Assembly: GCA_040437565.1 (NCBI GenBank)
Contig: JBDOQK010000043.1
Coordinates: forward strand, 1-64,000
Source: Albugo candida
Lineage: Eukaryota; Oomycota; Peronosporomycetes; Albuginales
DNA length: 64,000 bases
Direction of reading: 5' to 3'
The position numbers and the translations under genes were made by a program. A model generated the notes under the pieces. It saw only the letters and a program-made list of their open reading frames with translations. It ran no database searches and was not told where the DNA came from. Position 1 is the stretch's first letter. Each line of letters opens with the position of its first letter. Of this stretch, positions 22,880 to 32,820 are shown in pieces.

Positions 22880-24073
22880 CTACTTGTACCCAGCAACGAT
22901 TTGATGCAACATCGTTCCGTCCCTTGTGTCGACAATTACAGGATGTTTCCTCAGAAAAGTTGTGCCGAGTCCAAAAGTGTCCCTCTCAGACTTCTGGATG
23001 GGTAGATAGGAAATGACATCGTCGTCTCGGATATGTTGATAGGGTTCAATGGTGAAAGCGGGCTCATTATTCATAAGTAGGTTCAAGATGAAGAGTCGAC
23101 CGCATCGCTCCTTGTTTCTCTCGGATCTTCCGAAAAACTCGTTTGTTTGTAGAAAAGGCCAACTGTCATAGCGAGAGGGAAACGTGGCTGAAAGTTGAAA
23201 AAACTCGTACCCAAAGTCAAATCTTGCTTGACAGCAATACGTATTGTCCAATCTCCCTGCTGTGAAATCTGAATTGTGCCAAAAATCGGATGGATCATAC
23301 ATCAGCGAAATTGATAGCTCGTCCTCAGGCATGAATACCGCCGTTTTTTCTTTTTTATTCCTTGTTCCAAAATAAAGTCTGGGAGTTTCTTCGTCCCACG
23401 TAAACGAGTAAATTCCTGGATTGTTTTTGATGTAAGCATGAGGATTGATGACAGTTATTTTTGGCAAAAGGAGAAGCGTCTTCATGTCAATGAGCTTCTT
23501 TAGGTCCCTCCATTTCATGTCCCAGCCAGTATTATATGTCTTAGATCCAAACTTGTGCTCTCGTCGATCGGAAAATTTCCAATTATCATTATCCTCTAGT
23601 TTATCGTTCTCCCTGAAGCGATCAGTACTGCTTAGGTGTGGTTCATCGTTATGTACACCACATCGAAAATTTTGATGTAAACGCTGTGCTGATGAGCTCG
23701 ATTCGGATGAATATTGCATGCTATTGGGAATTCGTTCTCTCGATATGGTACGGCCTTTTAATCGCTTTGTCAGAGTGTCAAAGAATGGTCGACTGCACGT
23801 GGATTTTGTGCGTTCGGAATCCCAAATTCCTTGTTTTTTATCTTTAACGGATAGCGTCACAGTATACACCATGTCTGGGTGTACAGGGTCTACTTGGTCT
23901 ATAAGCCTTCCGTCGTCGGAATACTCCAGCGGAGGATAAACCTCAGCATTCAATCCTGTTTGAAATTTCTCGGCATGTGTACTCAATGCAAAATCGACGT
24001 ATGTTGCGCCCACGTGTTGATACCTTGCTTGGAGTATTCCTACCACGGCAAGAATGGGTGGTCTCAGTTTCAT
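22880..24073 (-). CDS. Degenerate pepsin-fold (A1-like) protein, family member 3
   Basis: Intronless, 397 residues from the ATG at 24073. Closest to the 18977 gene throughout: MKLRPPILAVVGILQARYQH at the start, NNPGIYSFTWDEE...PRLYFG (217-236), ARFDFGYEFF (283-292, DFG replacing the catalytic DTG), IEPYQHI (342-348), and LGTTFLRKHPVIVDTRDG (369-386). The Ser-rich linker (122-129) and NWKFSDRREHKF block (164-175) are shared with member 2. The start context TTCAAAAAGCA...ATGAAA is also shared with member 2 and, more loosely, with the 26653 gene, supporting this start. It has lost the C-lobe Cys pair seen in members 1 and 4. Likely catalytically inert; function unknown. Confidence 0.75.
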   Translation of the reverse strand: MKLRPPILAVVGILQARYQHVGATYVDFALSTHAEKFQTGLNAEVYPPLEYSDDGRLIDQVDPVHPDMVYTVTLSVKDKKQGIWDSERTKSTCSRPFFDTLTKRLKGRTISRERIPNSMQYSSESSSSAQRLHQNFRCGVHNDEPHLSSTDRFRENDKLEDNDNWKFSDRREHKFGSKTYNTGWDMKWRDLKKLIDMKTLLLLPKITVINPHAYIKNNPGIYSFTWDEETPRLYFGTRNKKEKTAVFMPEDELSISLMYDPSDFWHNSDFTAGRLDNTYCCQARFDFGYEFFQLSATFPSRYDSWPFLQTNEFFGRSERNKERCGRLFILNLLMNNEPAFTIEPYQHIRDDDVISYLPIQKSERDTFGLGTTFLRKHPVIVDTRDGTMLHQIVAGYK

Positions 24074-26652
24074 CGGCGTTGCTTTTTGAAGAGTGATGGT
24101 AATGGAATGGTATTTGCGCTCCGAACTTATTGTAAAGTGGAACTACATCGTTTGAAATTCCACGCCCACTGGCTCTTGAAGCATATTTTTGGTAGAATTG
24201 CGGCATAAAGTTGCAGAGAAGGTGTGTTTAAGCTTGATAAGGCAACTTTCTATTTGTTAGAATGCGTACTTCATGATGTGTTGGTCTCGTTGTGCAAGCA
24301 TTTGAGAGGTAAATTGATAGAACACGAACTTAACGCGTACTTTGTCAACACAATTGGGCATTTTGATCGCTCATTGGTGGAAACAAAGGTGCACACGATG
24401 AGATAATTGGTAGCTTTTCCTTATCGAATCATGCTGCGCTTTGTTTCGTAATGCTAACGATTGCTTTGACTACTTTGTTTATAATAGATGCAACGATATG
24501 TAAGTGGGTAAGTTGTCAGCACGGCAGCAGAGATCACTGACGCGCTGCACATTGCACGAATGCAAAGAGATTCTTCATGATCTAACAGCCTCCTATTGCT
24601 GCACAGAGCCTAAGGACATCTTTTTCATCTTACTACGCTAACGTAGGAAAATGATACAATGGGAATGAATCGCGTCTTTTGTAGCATTTGAATTGTCGCA
24701 ATTCATTGGTGTATCACGATCGATTTGAATGTTCTCCATCGACGTCAGTATAACATGCAACCACTTTTGCGCATTCACTGTACCCACAAAAGCATCCTAA
24801 ACCTTCTTTCTAGTCGTGATCCGAGTGCGTGAAAGTTTAAATATAGTCTAAATTCCCTATATTGCTGGCTACATCTTGAATATCCAGGCCTTTCAACAAG
24901 CGTTTAAGCAAAACATGCGAGTGACGAAAAGCCAATACATCATATGACTGGAGTACAGCTACTGCGACGGTTTTAATGCAGCATATCCATTCGACATTGA
25001 TCTCATCGCTTAGAGTCCATACGATACATGTGCAGTGAATTGCTCTGCAAAATCAACGAAAAGTATCTTTTCAGCTCTACCTTTCATCTTTCGAGAATCT
25101 CTTGTTAATCGTACGAAATGAATGAGAAGAAGTTCTTGAAATTCAGCCGCTACGTGAGTTCAAACGCTGTGTTACAAATTAGAGCCACAACATCTGAAGC
25201 GCTATCCGCATATTAAACAACAGCAAAATTCTGCCTTATTATCCGCTGGAGCTTATGTCTACGCCTTAGCTGTACGCTTTAGTAAAATCAGTTTCTACCT
25301 TTCCAACTTGAGTACTAATCAACAATGACACCGTCTTCAGTACCTTCTCGCGCCGTTGTATCGTACAAATGAGCACCTCTTTGGGAGAACCTCATAATCA
25401 CTTTTATAAAAGTGCAGGAAGAGGACACAAAATTTCATAGGAAAACGCTGTCAATATGAACACAGTGTGCATCTTCGCGACATGCAGCTTTTCTCAGCTA
25501 CAAAGTGTACAAGTCAACACGGAAACACCGTTATGTTCTGACATCTCTCTCTTCAATTCAGCCGATACGAATATCGCGCTNNNNNNNNNNNNNNNNNNNN
25601 NNNNNNNNNNNNNNNNNNNNNNNNNNNNNNNNNNNNNNNNNNNNNNNNNNNNNNNNNNNNNNNNNNNNNNNNNNNNNNNNTTAATCGTACGAAATGAATG
25701 AGAAGAAGTTCTTGAAATTCAGCCGCTACGTGAGTTCAAACGCTGTGTTACAAATTAGAGCCACAACATCTGAAGCGCTATCCGCATATTAAACAACAGC
25801 AAAATTCTGCCTTATTATCCGCTGGAGCTTATGTCTACGCCTTAGCTGTACGCTTTAGTAAAATCAGTTTCTACCTTTCCAACTTGAGTACTAATCAACA
25901 ATGACACCGTCTTCAGTACCTTCTCGCGCCGTTGTATCGTACAAATGAGCACCTCTTTGGGAGAACCTCATAATCACTTTTATAAAAGTGCAGGAAGAGG
26001 ACACAAAATTTCATAGGAAAACGCTGTCAATATGAACACAGTGTGCATCTTCGCGACATGCAGCTTTTCTCAGCTACAAAGTGTACAAGTCAACACGGAA
26101 ACACCGTTATGTTCTGACATCTCTCTCTTCAATTCAGCCGATACGAATATCGCGCTGAACAAAGCACGAATCGAAAGACTGGAAAAAGCTCTCGTGGTCC
26201 GCAGAATATTACTGTGAAAAAAATTAGGTGAGAGTCGTGTCATTGTATGCTTCCGTACTGACAACACACGTACACACATTCCTTCTGTGGAACGTTACCA
26301 ATGTACTTTCAGAAGGAGGAAAAGAAAAGCACGACATGACTTTATACACATAACGTTGTCGCAGGATTGTGCGTCTTTCTTTCTGGTTAAAACGAAAAAC
26401 GTTGCCACTATCACTGCTGAACGAGAAAAATCACATTTTCACGTGCAATTAATATAATACGTTGGTAATAGATCAGCTTAACGACGTGAAGCTCACCATT
26501 TACAGCTGTCGTGCGCCTTTGTGTCGTAATTTTTGCGAAATGCGCCTCAGGAGCCAACGGCAGGTACATTTCGAAAGTTGGAGGTCCAACTTACAACACG
26601 TTCGAAGCGTAGGAAACCAAATCCATTCTTTCATTTTTCAACAAGCACGCAG
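24074..26652. other. Intergenic, no supported gene
   Basis: Contains a duplicated segment around the N gap at 25581. A 61-codon plus frame at 26032-26217 lies about 50 bases after a TTTTATAAAAG element, but the protein resembles nothing and lacks a clear signal peptide. From about 26480 the sequence is shared with the upstream region of the pseudogene at 13047. Confidence 0.45.
25105..26156. repeat. Assembly gap (N 25581-25680) with identical 476-bp flanks
   Basis: Bases 25105-25580 recur at 25681-26156 on either side of 100 N; unmerged contig overlap. Confidence 0.93.
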
Positions 26653-27780
26653 ATGAAAGGTGGTTTCTTCAAAACGCGCATTCCTGCCATGATCGGAATA
26701 TTTCAAGCAAATTATCATCATGTGGGCGCAGTATACGCAGACATGATCCTTCCAACATCCAGCATTCAATTCAGGGGCTTGGAAGTACTAATAACACCTC
26801 CTCTCACATTTTCCGACGCAGGGGATCTCGTAAAAGCTCCTGACAGTAAAGTGTATACCGTGAGTCTGATATTGCAGTCGCTGAATAGCAATGAAGAAAA
26901 TGAGCTCAGGAATTTTGATGGAAAAGGGAAGCGCGGCGGGGTTATTGCTGTCCTGAGGGAGAAAACGCGGAGTTATTTGGATCGTCTCGAGCTTATTTTT
27001 GCTAATCAGAAATATTATGTTGCGTGGAAACTGAATTGGAATAACATGCAGACTTGGATCAAACAGAATAAGCTGCACGTTTCTCCGACCAGTAACTTAA
27101 TCAATGTTGACGCTTACATTAGAGATCACAAAGGGATTTACTTTTTCACGTGGGATACCGAAGACAAACCAAGACTTCATGTTGAACATGCTGCACTCGA
27201 AATTCACCCGCATTCAATCTTCGCTAAACCTATTTCTGACAAAGTACTGGAAAAAGGAAATGTCGAGTTTATGGGTACTCGCTTCGATAATATTGGACTG
27301 GAAATGCAATTGTTTGCATCTGAAGCTATCAAAGTTCCAACACACGGTTTCGAGCATTTCAAGCAAGCATTGGAAAAGTATGGCGTTGTAGAAGAAAAGG
27401 ATTTCTTACGAGTAGGATGCGCGATGCTCAACTACATCGATGGAAACTCTATATACACTCTTTCGTTCTCCAAGGAGATTGTCGATACACAAATCTTGTT
27501 TATAAAGCCCAATCAATACATCAAAACCATTGATAAAACATCTGGTCAGTGCGCGTTGCTTATTCAAGACTCAAAAAGTCGTAATTTGGTACTTGGTGCT
27601 TCATTTCTCAAGTCCAACAATGTCCAAATCGACACACAAAGAGGATTTGAATACAAATTTTTCTGTCAGCAAGTTACCCCAAAGCCTCTCTTGTCGAATG
27701 ATCAAGTCGATCCAACATGTGATTTTATTCATCAGGATCGAGGCCAGCAATTTTATGATTCTATTCTCAATAGCAGATAA
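26653..27780 (+). CDS. Degenerate pepsin-fold (A1-like) protein, family member 4
   Basis: Intronless, 375 residues. The open frame extends about 40 codons upstream, but the first ATG is at 26653 and it is the one shared with the relatives (MK..., then IGIFQANYHHVGAVYAD). GIYFFTWDTEDKPRLHVE (161-178) matches the other members' GIYSF...PRLYFG. The catalytic loop position is MQLFASEAIKVP (218-229), with the aspartate itself gone. Cys256 (VGCAM) and Cys300 (GQCALL) keep the C-lobe disulfide spacing, with PNQYI between, and LVLGASFLKSNNVQIDTQRG (312-331) is the terminal motif. It lacks the Ser-rich linker, so it is the most compact member. The pseudogene at 13047 is its closest copy. Confidence 0.75.
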   Translation: MKGGFFKTRIPAMIGIFQANYHHVGAVYADMILPTSSIQFRGLEVLITPPLTFSDAGDLVKAPDSKVYTVSLILQSLNSNEENELRNFDGKGKRGGVIAVLREKTRSYLDRLELIFANQKYYVAWKLNWNNMQTWIKQNKLHVSPTSNLINVDAYIRDHKGIYFFTWDTEDKPRLHVEHAALEIHPHSIFAKPISDKVLEKGNVEFMGTRFDNIGLEMQLFASEAIKVPTHGFEHFKQALEKYGVVEEKDFLRVGCAMLNYIDGNSIYTLSFSKEIVDTQILFIKPNQYIKTIDKTSGQCALLIQDSKSRNLVLGASFLKSNNVQIDTQRGFEYKFFCQQVTPKPLLSNDQVDPTCDFIHQDRGQQFYDSILNSR

Positions 27781-28105
27781 TTAATATTCATTGACCAAAT
27801 ACATTGATGATTGATCTTGCCTGACAGTCCATCCGACTTGTGCGTGTGATGCTGACATTCTACATCATATTAGTCTTCAGACAATCAGACGTAGTGGATG
27901 CGTTCCGAGCTATTACCCCCTAAGTTACGTGAAAATATAAGCACTGTCTACTACGCATTCTGAACCTGATCCGAGACTATGCACGGCCTTGGACGTTTCC
28001 AAGTGAGGCAATAAGAGATAAGACTGATGTACACTGCTCGTAGGTTCAACTTGCATAAGGAATTAATCAAATTCTACTTGTTACCTTCCTCAAACTATCC
28101 ATTTA
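27781..28105. other. Intergenic, nothing seen
   Basis: Region between the pepsin-fold gene and the convergent minus-strand ORF; no coding or structural signal seen. Confidence 0.5.
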
Positions 28106-28552
28106 CTAAGTTTTTTTACATACAAAGTCGCTCATTGGGATCACAGGGACATTTGCAACGCCGTTGAGCAATGCAACTAATTGGCCACCAGCAGTAATGA
28201 AAACCACATTAAAATCCATACGTGATACCGAATACTCGACCAGCAGTGATTCTTGAGAATCGGACGATGCAATGTCAACACCCAATAGCAATCGACTTGG
28301 AAGACCGCTATCGATGCATTTCCTTTCATTTTTGAGGGTAGGATCTATGCACATTACTTTCTCATATTCAGTACCATGTTTTTCACCTGTAAGAACTTTC
28401 TCCCAATATTTTGCCTTCTCCCTTTGACAAACCCAATGCTCGACCATCTTTTGTTGTGCCACTTCCAATTCACGTCGAGCAGTCAGCTGTTTTAAGTCGT
28501 ATACTGTCATTCCACTTCGGATGGTGAAATGGTCAGCTTCAGAGTGTCTCAT
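28106..28552 (-). CDS. Hypothetical protein, possibly a last exon
   Basis: 148 codons from the ATG at 28552; the frame stays open about 14 codons further, to an upstream stop near 28600. The first half is charged and helical (VYDLKQLTARRELEVAQQKM then QREKAKYWEKV). The second half is strand-like (LLLGVDIASSD, FNVVFITAGGQLVALLNGV). I do not recognise it. It marks the left edge of the conserved gene-dense zone. It could be the 3' exon of a longer gene, but no upstream exon with a matching phase was found in 28,586-28,977. Confidence 0.45.
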   Translation of the reverse strand: MRHSEADHFTIRSGMTVYDLKQLTARRELEVAQQKMVEHWVCQREKAKYWEKVLTGEKHGTEYEKVMCIDPTLKNERKCIDSGLPSRLLLGVDIASSDSQESLLVEYSVSRMDFNVVFITAGGQLVALLNGVANVPVIPMSDFVCKKT

Positions 28553-28977
28553 TAGAGTAGCCGTATGTTTGATCGCAAAGTACAAATACGAAATGATATT
28601 TCCTTCGCTCTTGTTTTAACGGAGTTCTGGATTTCAAATTCTTCATTTGATACGTCAGGAGCGACACTTCCCATCCATCTATCGAGCCATCGCGAAGGTG
28701 TCGAACGCATGTCATTTCATTCAGTCAAATGTGTCGTTCATTGTATAGTTTTGAATGCTCTGATTGTCAAGTTGCTTTATTCCCACTGTTGTCGTCTGAT
28801 CCATAAATAGGGCTTTGACGTGTTCCCCGTATCTGTAATTAAAAACGCTCGTCACAGAAGTTGGCTGGCTAAACTTCACGTGCAGCAAAGTAAAAACAGA
28901 TTATCATCACATTGATGATATTTACCTTTTATTACGTCTATATATGTATACAACATATTTATGCATGTTCACATAAT

Positions 28978-29058
28978 GACAGCTTGGCCGAGTGGTTAAG
29001 GCGATAGACTAGAAATCTATTGGGGTTACCCGCGTGAGTTCAAATCTCACAGCTGTCG
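28978..29058 (+). tRNA. tRNA-Ser (anticodon AGA)
   Basis: 81-nt class II tRNA. The acceptor GACAGCT pairs with AGCTGTC, followed by discriminator G (CCA not encoded). The anticodon stem ATAGA/TCTAT encloses CTAGAAA with anticodon AGA at 29011-29013. A long variable arm (GGGTTACCC) and T-loop TTCAAAT follow. No intron. Runs of T at 29087-29095 could terminate Pol III, and they lie directly before the ATG of the next gene (29097). Confidence 0.95.
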
Positions 29059-29096
29059 TTTCTCATTGTTCACATCAGTCAAATTATTTTGTTTTA

Positions 29097-31451
29097 ATGA
29101 TCAAAAAGCATCCTAATACAGCACCCCATATCATGCCTCGACATCGCCGTCCTCATCACAGCCGAAGACGGAGTCGAAGTGCCGCGCATTCTGACTCCAA
29201 TTCCTCCTCCTCCTCATCACATTCTTTCTCTTCCTCCCCACGGAAGCACCGCAAGCGTTCTACTTCTCATACTCGTCGACAAACGCGCCACAAAAGCCGC
29301 TCCTATCGGCGCTCCAAATCACACCATCGTTCACGTTCCCAATCCCCGCGCAGGACCACAAAACCTCCCCGAAAACATCGACAATCTTCTCGTGCTCCTT
29401 CATCACCCAAAAAGGCACAAAAGCCAGTGGAAGAGCATGGCGAATCTTCTCTAAGTATCGAAGAAACCAATCGCTTACGCTTGCAACTCGGCTTGAAACC
29501 GCTTTCAAACGAAACGAAAAGTTCCAAGGAAACAGTTAATTTGCAAAAGTCTCGAGAGAGTTTTCTATTGGAAAAAAAACAACAAGAAGTACAAGATGCG
29601 TTGAAAGAATCGCAACAGAAAAGAGAGCTTGGAAATTGGGCACATGAAAAGTCGATTGGGGAATTGTTATCGGATGAAAGCAAAATGAATGCAAAAGATT
29701 GGGTCAGTAAAACGCGTCAATTGCAGCAAAAAGTGACATTGCAGGAGTCCAAAGAAGAGTACAAGACCGCTGAATTGGAGAATATCAAGGTCGCACATGC
29801 TATTGACGCATTTGAGGAAGGCGAGGAAGTAATTTTGACGCTGAGGGATACGAGTGTCTTGTGTAAAGATGGAGGCAAAGTAAATGAAGACGAAGATGAG
29901 CTTGTGAATGTCTCGCTTGCTGAGAAAGACCGACATCGAGAAAAACAGATCAAGCTTCAACGTGCGATGATGCCAGCGTACACTGGCTATGATGACGATG
30001 AGTTTATCCAGGTAGGTAAAAAACGAACCATCAAACCAAAGCTTCTCGGCCAGTACGATGAAGAAGAAGATGGAAAAGCGCGTCAAGAACAGCATACATT
30101 TCGTCTCGGTCAGAATGGTATGGCAGTCTCCGAGAAGAAATCTCAGCAACCTGTCCAGATGGAAAATGATGAGAATTCGGTCACTCTTATTATGAATAAA
30201 TCTGTTGGGATGGCGATTGATCAAGAAGAAACACAACCGCAATTTCATAAAAGAGAAAAGAAAAAACAAAATAAGAAATTACGTCGGATTTCAAATCAAC
30301 AGGAGATGAGTGAAAACGAACTCACAACTCAAGACGATGTGAGGGAGGCAGATGCTTTAGTGAGCCAATTAGAAGCTGAAGCATTGAGTCATGGAGGAAA
30401 CTCGGATCGTCGGAAACGCATTCGCTATGAAGACATTGAAGAGAAGCAGGAAGAAGAAAAATTGGCGAGGTTCCAACAAGCTCGTGTAACTGCTAATCAA
30501 CAGAGTCTTGAAGCCTTTGAGCGCTCTGGAATTCCAAAACGACGTCATGTGCAAGCGATTGATGAGCCGGACGATTTTAGCTTGGAGTTGAGCGCATCGA
30601 TCGCCACAACACGCAAATGGATGCAATCGGCAACAAAAGTTACTCCTGCTGAGGTCTCTGGTGGCTTTCAGACCGAAGAGGAGCGAATTACGGCATTTGT
30701 GTCTTCCCAATTCGCTGAATCCAAAACGGAATCAGAGGGTGGAGTGATGGTCTCAGAATCAGATTCAGCCACTTCTGGGAATATTTTTATTGAGAATGAA
30801 GAGCCCAACAGCAATGTCGTGGTATTCAATGATGCAACTGATTTTGAGACACGACTTAAGAATGCGATGGCTCAACAGCAGAATCAATTTCGGATGTTGA
30901 ATGGGTCCAACCCAATCGCTGCTCGGGAGGCTACGATTGAGAAAATCGCTGTGCCTGCGGAAGAAGTGGACATCACTCCAAAAAAAGAAGAGAGTCCGCT
31001 GGATGCAGATGGTGAAGAAGATAATGACGGAAAAGCATGGGGAGAAGAACAGCCGCTGGTGAGCAACGGTGTAGCTGCCACACTCGAATTATTGCGTAAA
31101 ACTGGCAATTTGAAAGATACGCGGATCGAACGGCAAGCAGGAAGAGCGAATGACGCACGCGATCGCGATTTTGATGACCAATTACGAATCAAAAATGGCG
31201 TAAAACTCGATTATCGCGATGAATTTGGTCGATTATTGACGAAGAAGGAAGCTTTTCGATTGTTATCGTACAAATTCCACGGTCACGAACCGGGAAAGAA
31301 GCGTAAAGAGAAGCGAATCAAGCAGTTGAAAGAAGAAATAACTTCACAAAAGTTGTTGTCGGGTGAAGGAAGCACAAAGATGATGAAAATACTCGAAAAG
31401 AAACAGAAACACGCAAAACAAGCGCACGTCATTCTTTCGGGCGGAACCTAA
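29097..31451 (+). CDS. SART1: SART1/Snu66-family U4/U6.U5 tri-snRNP protein
   Basis: Intronless, about 784 residues from the ATG at 29097; an in-frame ATG at 29133 (MPRHRRPH) is an equally plausible start, since the RS-type sequence begins there. An N-terminal Arg/Ser-rich domain (about 13-110) is followed by the family signature LSIEETNRLRLQLGLKPL. The middle has coiled-coil charged segments. The C-terminus has YRDEFGRLLTKKEAFRLLSY, KFHG, and ends HVILSGGT, all hallmarks of SART1/Snu66. The protein stabilises the tri-snRNP and is needed for spliceosome activation in the nucleus. Its 5' end lies only 39 bases after tRNA-Ser, so promoter elements must overlap the tRNA or be very short. Confidence 0.93.
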   Translation: MIKKHPNTAPHIMPRHRRPHHSRRRSRSAAHSDSNSSSSSSHSFSSSPRKHRKRSTSHTRRQTRHKSRSYRRSKSHHRSRSQSPRRTTKPPRKHRQSSRAPSSPKKAQKPVEEHGESSLSIEETNRLRLQLGLKPLSNETKSSKETVNLQKSRESFLLEKKQQEVQDALKESQQKRELGNWAHEKSIGELLSDESKMNAKDWVSKTRQLQQKVTLQESKEEYKTAELENIKVAHAIDAFEEGEEVILTLRDTSVLCKDGGKVNEDEDELVNVSLAEKDRHREKQIKLQRAMMPAYTGYDDDEFIQVGKKRTIKPKLLGQYDEEEDGKARQEQHTFRLGQNGMAVSEKKSQQPVQMENDENSVTLIMNKSVGMAIDQEETQPQFHKREKKKQNKKLRRISNQQEMSENELTTQDDVREADALVSQLEAEALSHGGNSDRRKRIRYEDIEEKQEEEKLARFQQARVTANQQSLEAFERSGIPKRRHVQAIDEPDDFSLELSASIATTRKWMQSATKVTPAEVSGGFQTEEERITAFVSSQFAESKTESEGGVMVSESDSATSGNIFIENEEPNSNVVVFNDATDFETRLKNAMAQQQNQFRMLNGSNPIAAREATIEKIAVPAEEVDITPKKEESPLDADGEEDNDGKAWGEEQPLVSNGVAATLELLRKTGNLKDTRIERQAGRANDARDRDFDDQLRIKNGVKLDYRDEFGRLLTKKEAFRLLSYKFHGHEPGKKRKEKRIKQLKEEITSQKLLSGEGSTKMMKILEKKQKHAKQAHVILSGGT

Positions 31452-31651
31452 TAATGTATAGCGTGCCTAATAAAACGTTCGGTAGCTTTCTATACAGGTG
31501 CTTTCGGTGCATCTCATATTTGTACCTACTCGAGTAGAGGTAATAAAGGGTGTCTTATTCAGCAGGCTACGGTAATAGACTCTCTGCGTTTGCGTCCAGC
31601 CAAATCGATTGGTACTCATTTGCCAAAAAGCTCAAACGTTTATATATAAGA

Positions 31652-32611
31652 ATGTCTGGAAGAGGAATGCGCGGTGGTGGACGAGGAGGTCGTGGTGGAG
31701 GTCGAGGTGGTGGTGGACGGGGAGGTTCCTTTGGTCGAGGCGGCGGTGGAGGCTCTTTTGGTCGAGGTGGAGGTCGAGGTCGAGGAGGTGATCGTGGAGG
31801 TCGAGGCGGAGGGCGCGGAGGAGGGCGTAGTGGAGGTCGTGGTGGACGTGGAGCACGGGGAATGCAAGGTGGATCCAAAGTAATTGTGGAACCTCATCGA
31901 CACGCAGGCGTATTCATCGCACGAGGCAAAGAAGATGCTCTGGTGACTCTCAACTCGACTCCAGGTAAGAGTGTATATGGAGAAAAACGTATTTCCGTAG
32001 AGGTTCCAGTAGCCAGCGGAGAAGGTACAGAAAAGGTAGAGTACCGTGTGTGGAATCCATTCCGTTCCAAATTAGCAGCAGCGATTCTCGGAGGAGTTGA
32101 CAATATTTGGATCACTCCAGGATGTAAAGTCTTATATCTTGGTGGAGCTTCCGGCACCACTGTTTCGCATGTATCCGATATAGTCGGTCCATCCGGGGCA
32201 GTATACGCAGTAGAATTCTCCCCTCGATCCGGCCGAGACCTCATCAACGTGGCCAAAAGTCGAACCAACATCATCCCCATCATTGAAGATGCTCGACATC
32301 CTCTAAAATACCGTATGCTTGTGCCTATGGTGGACACTGTCTTTGCAGACGTGGCTCAGCCCGATCAAGCCCGTATTGTAGCTTTGAATTCTAGTTATTA
32401 TCTCAAAAATGGCGGTCATTTCGTGATTTCCATTAAAGCGAGCTGTATCGATTCTACTGCACCTGCTGAGGCTGTATTTGCCCGTGAAGTGAAAAAGTTG
32501 CAGCAAGAACAATTCAAACCCGCAGAACAGCTCACTTTGGAACCGTACGAAAGAGATCATGCCGTTGTCGTTGGTTCTTACCGCGCTCCCAAAAAAGAAA
32601 AAAATCAATAG
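31652..32611 (+). CDS. FBL: Fibrillarin, box C/D snoRNP 2'-O-methyltransferase
   Basis: Intronless, 320 residues from the ATG at 31652 (the frame is open further upstream but has no earlier ATG). Residues 1-72 are a Gly/Arg-rich GAR domain. The methyltransferase domain follows: a SAM-binding loop in [20 protein letters not shown], then [42 protein letters not shown] and [13 protein letters not shown], which carry the family's K-D-K catalytic residues. It methylates rRNA guided by box C/D snoRNAs in the nucleolus. Length and domain order are standard. It is tandem with SART1 (about 200 bases between the stop and this ATG). Confidence 0.97.
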   Translation: MSGRGMRGGGRGGRGGGRGGGGRGGSFGRGGGGGSFGRGGGRGRGGDRGGRGGGRGGGRSGGRGGRGARGMQGGSKVIVEPHRHAGVFIARGKEDALVTLNSTPGKSVYGEKRISVEVPVASGEGTEKVEYRVWNPFRSKLAAAILGGVDNIWITPGCKVLYLGGASGTTVSHVSDIVGPSGAVYAVEFSPRSGRDLINVAKSRTNIIPIIEDARHPLKYRMLVPMVDTVFADVAQPDQARIVALNSSYYLKNGGHFVISIKASCIDSTAPAEAVFAREVKKLQQEQFKPAEQLTLEPYERDHAVVVGSYRAPKKEKNQ

Positions 32612-32820
32612 CATCTCAACTTTTTTTGGTTTATAATGTTGCGACTGTACAAAAGCGATATACACTCTGCTTCTCAATGATGAAAAAAATTGCGTCGGGC
32701 GGTCTGAATGGAGCTTTTGTGATTGAAAGACTCGGCCGAAATGTCGAGTCGAATCGCGCTTGCCCCCTGCTGAAAGACGCTTTTTTCCTGAGAGAATGAA
32801 TGATTGTATGTACCATCTTA

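Noticed and set aside
26032-26217. Small secreted protein downstream of a TATA-like element
   Set aside because: The N-terminus is not a convincing signal peptide and the frame is short; the same ORF start appears twice only because of the N-gap duplication.
29303-30269. Long minus-strand ORFs opposite SART1
   Set aside because: Antisense shadows of a well-supported gene; hydrophobic composition arises from the complement of Lys/Glu codons.
31567-31903. Proline- and threonine/serine-rich ORFs opposite the fibrillarin GAR domain
   Set aside because: Complement and frame-shifts of the GGN/CGN repeats in the GAR domain; no independent evidence.
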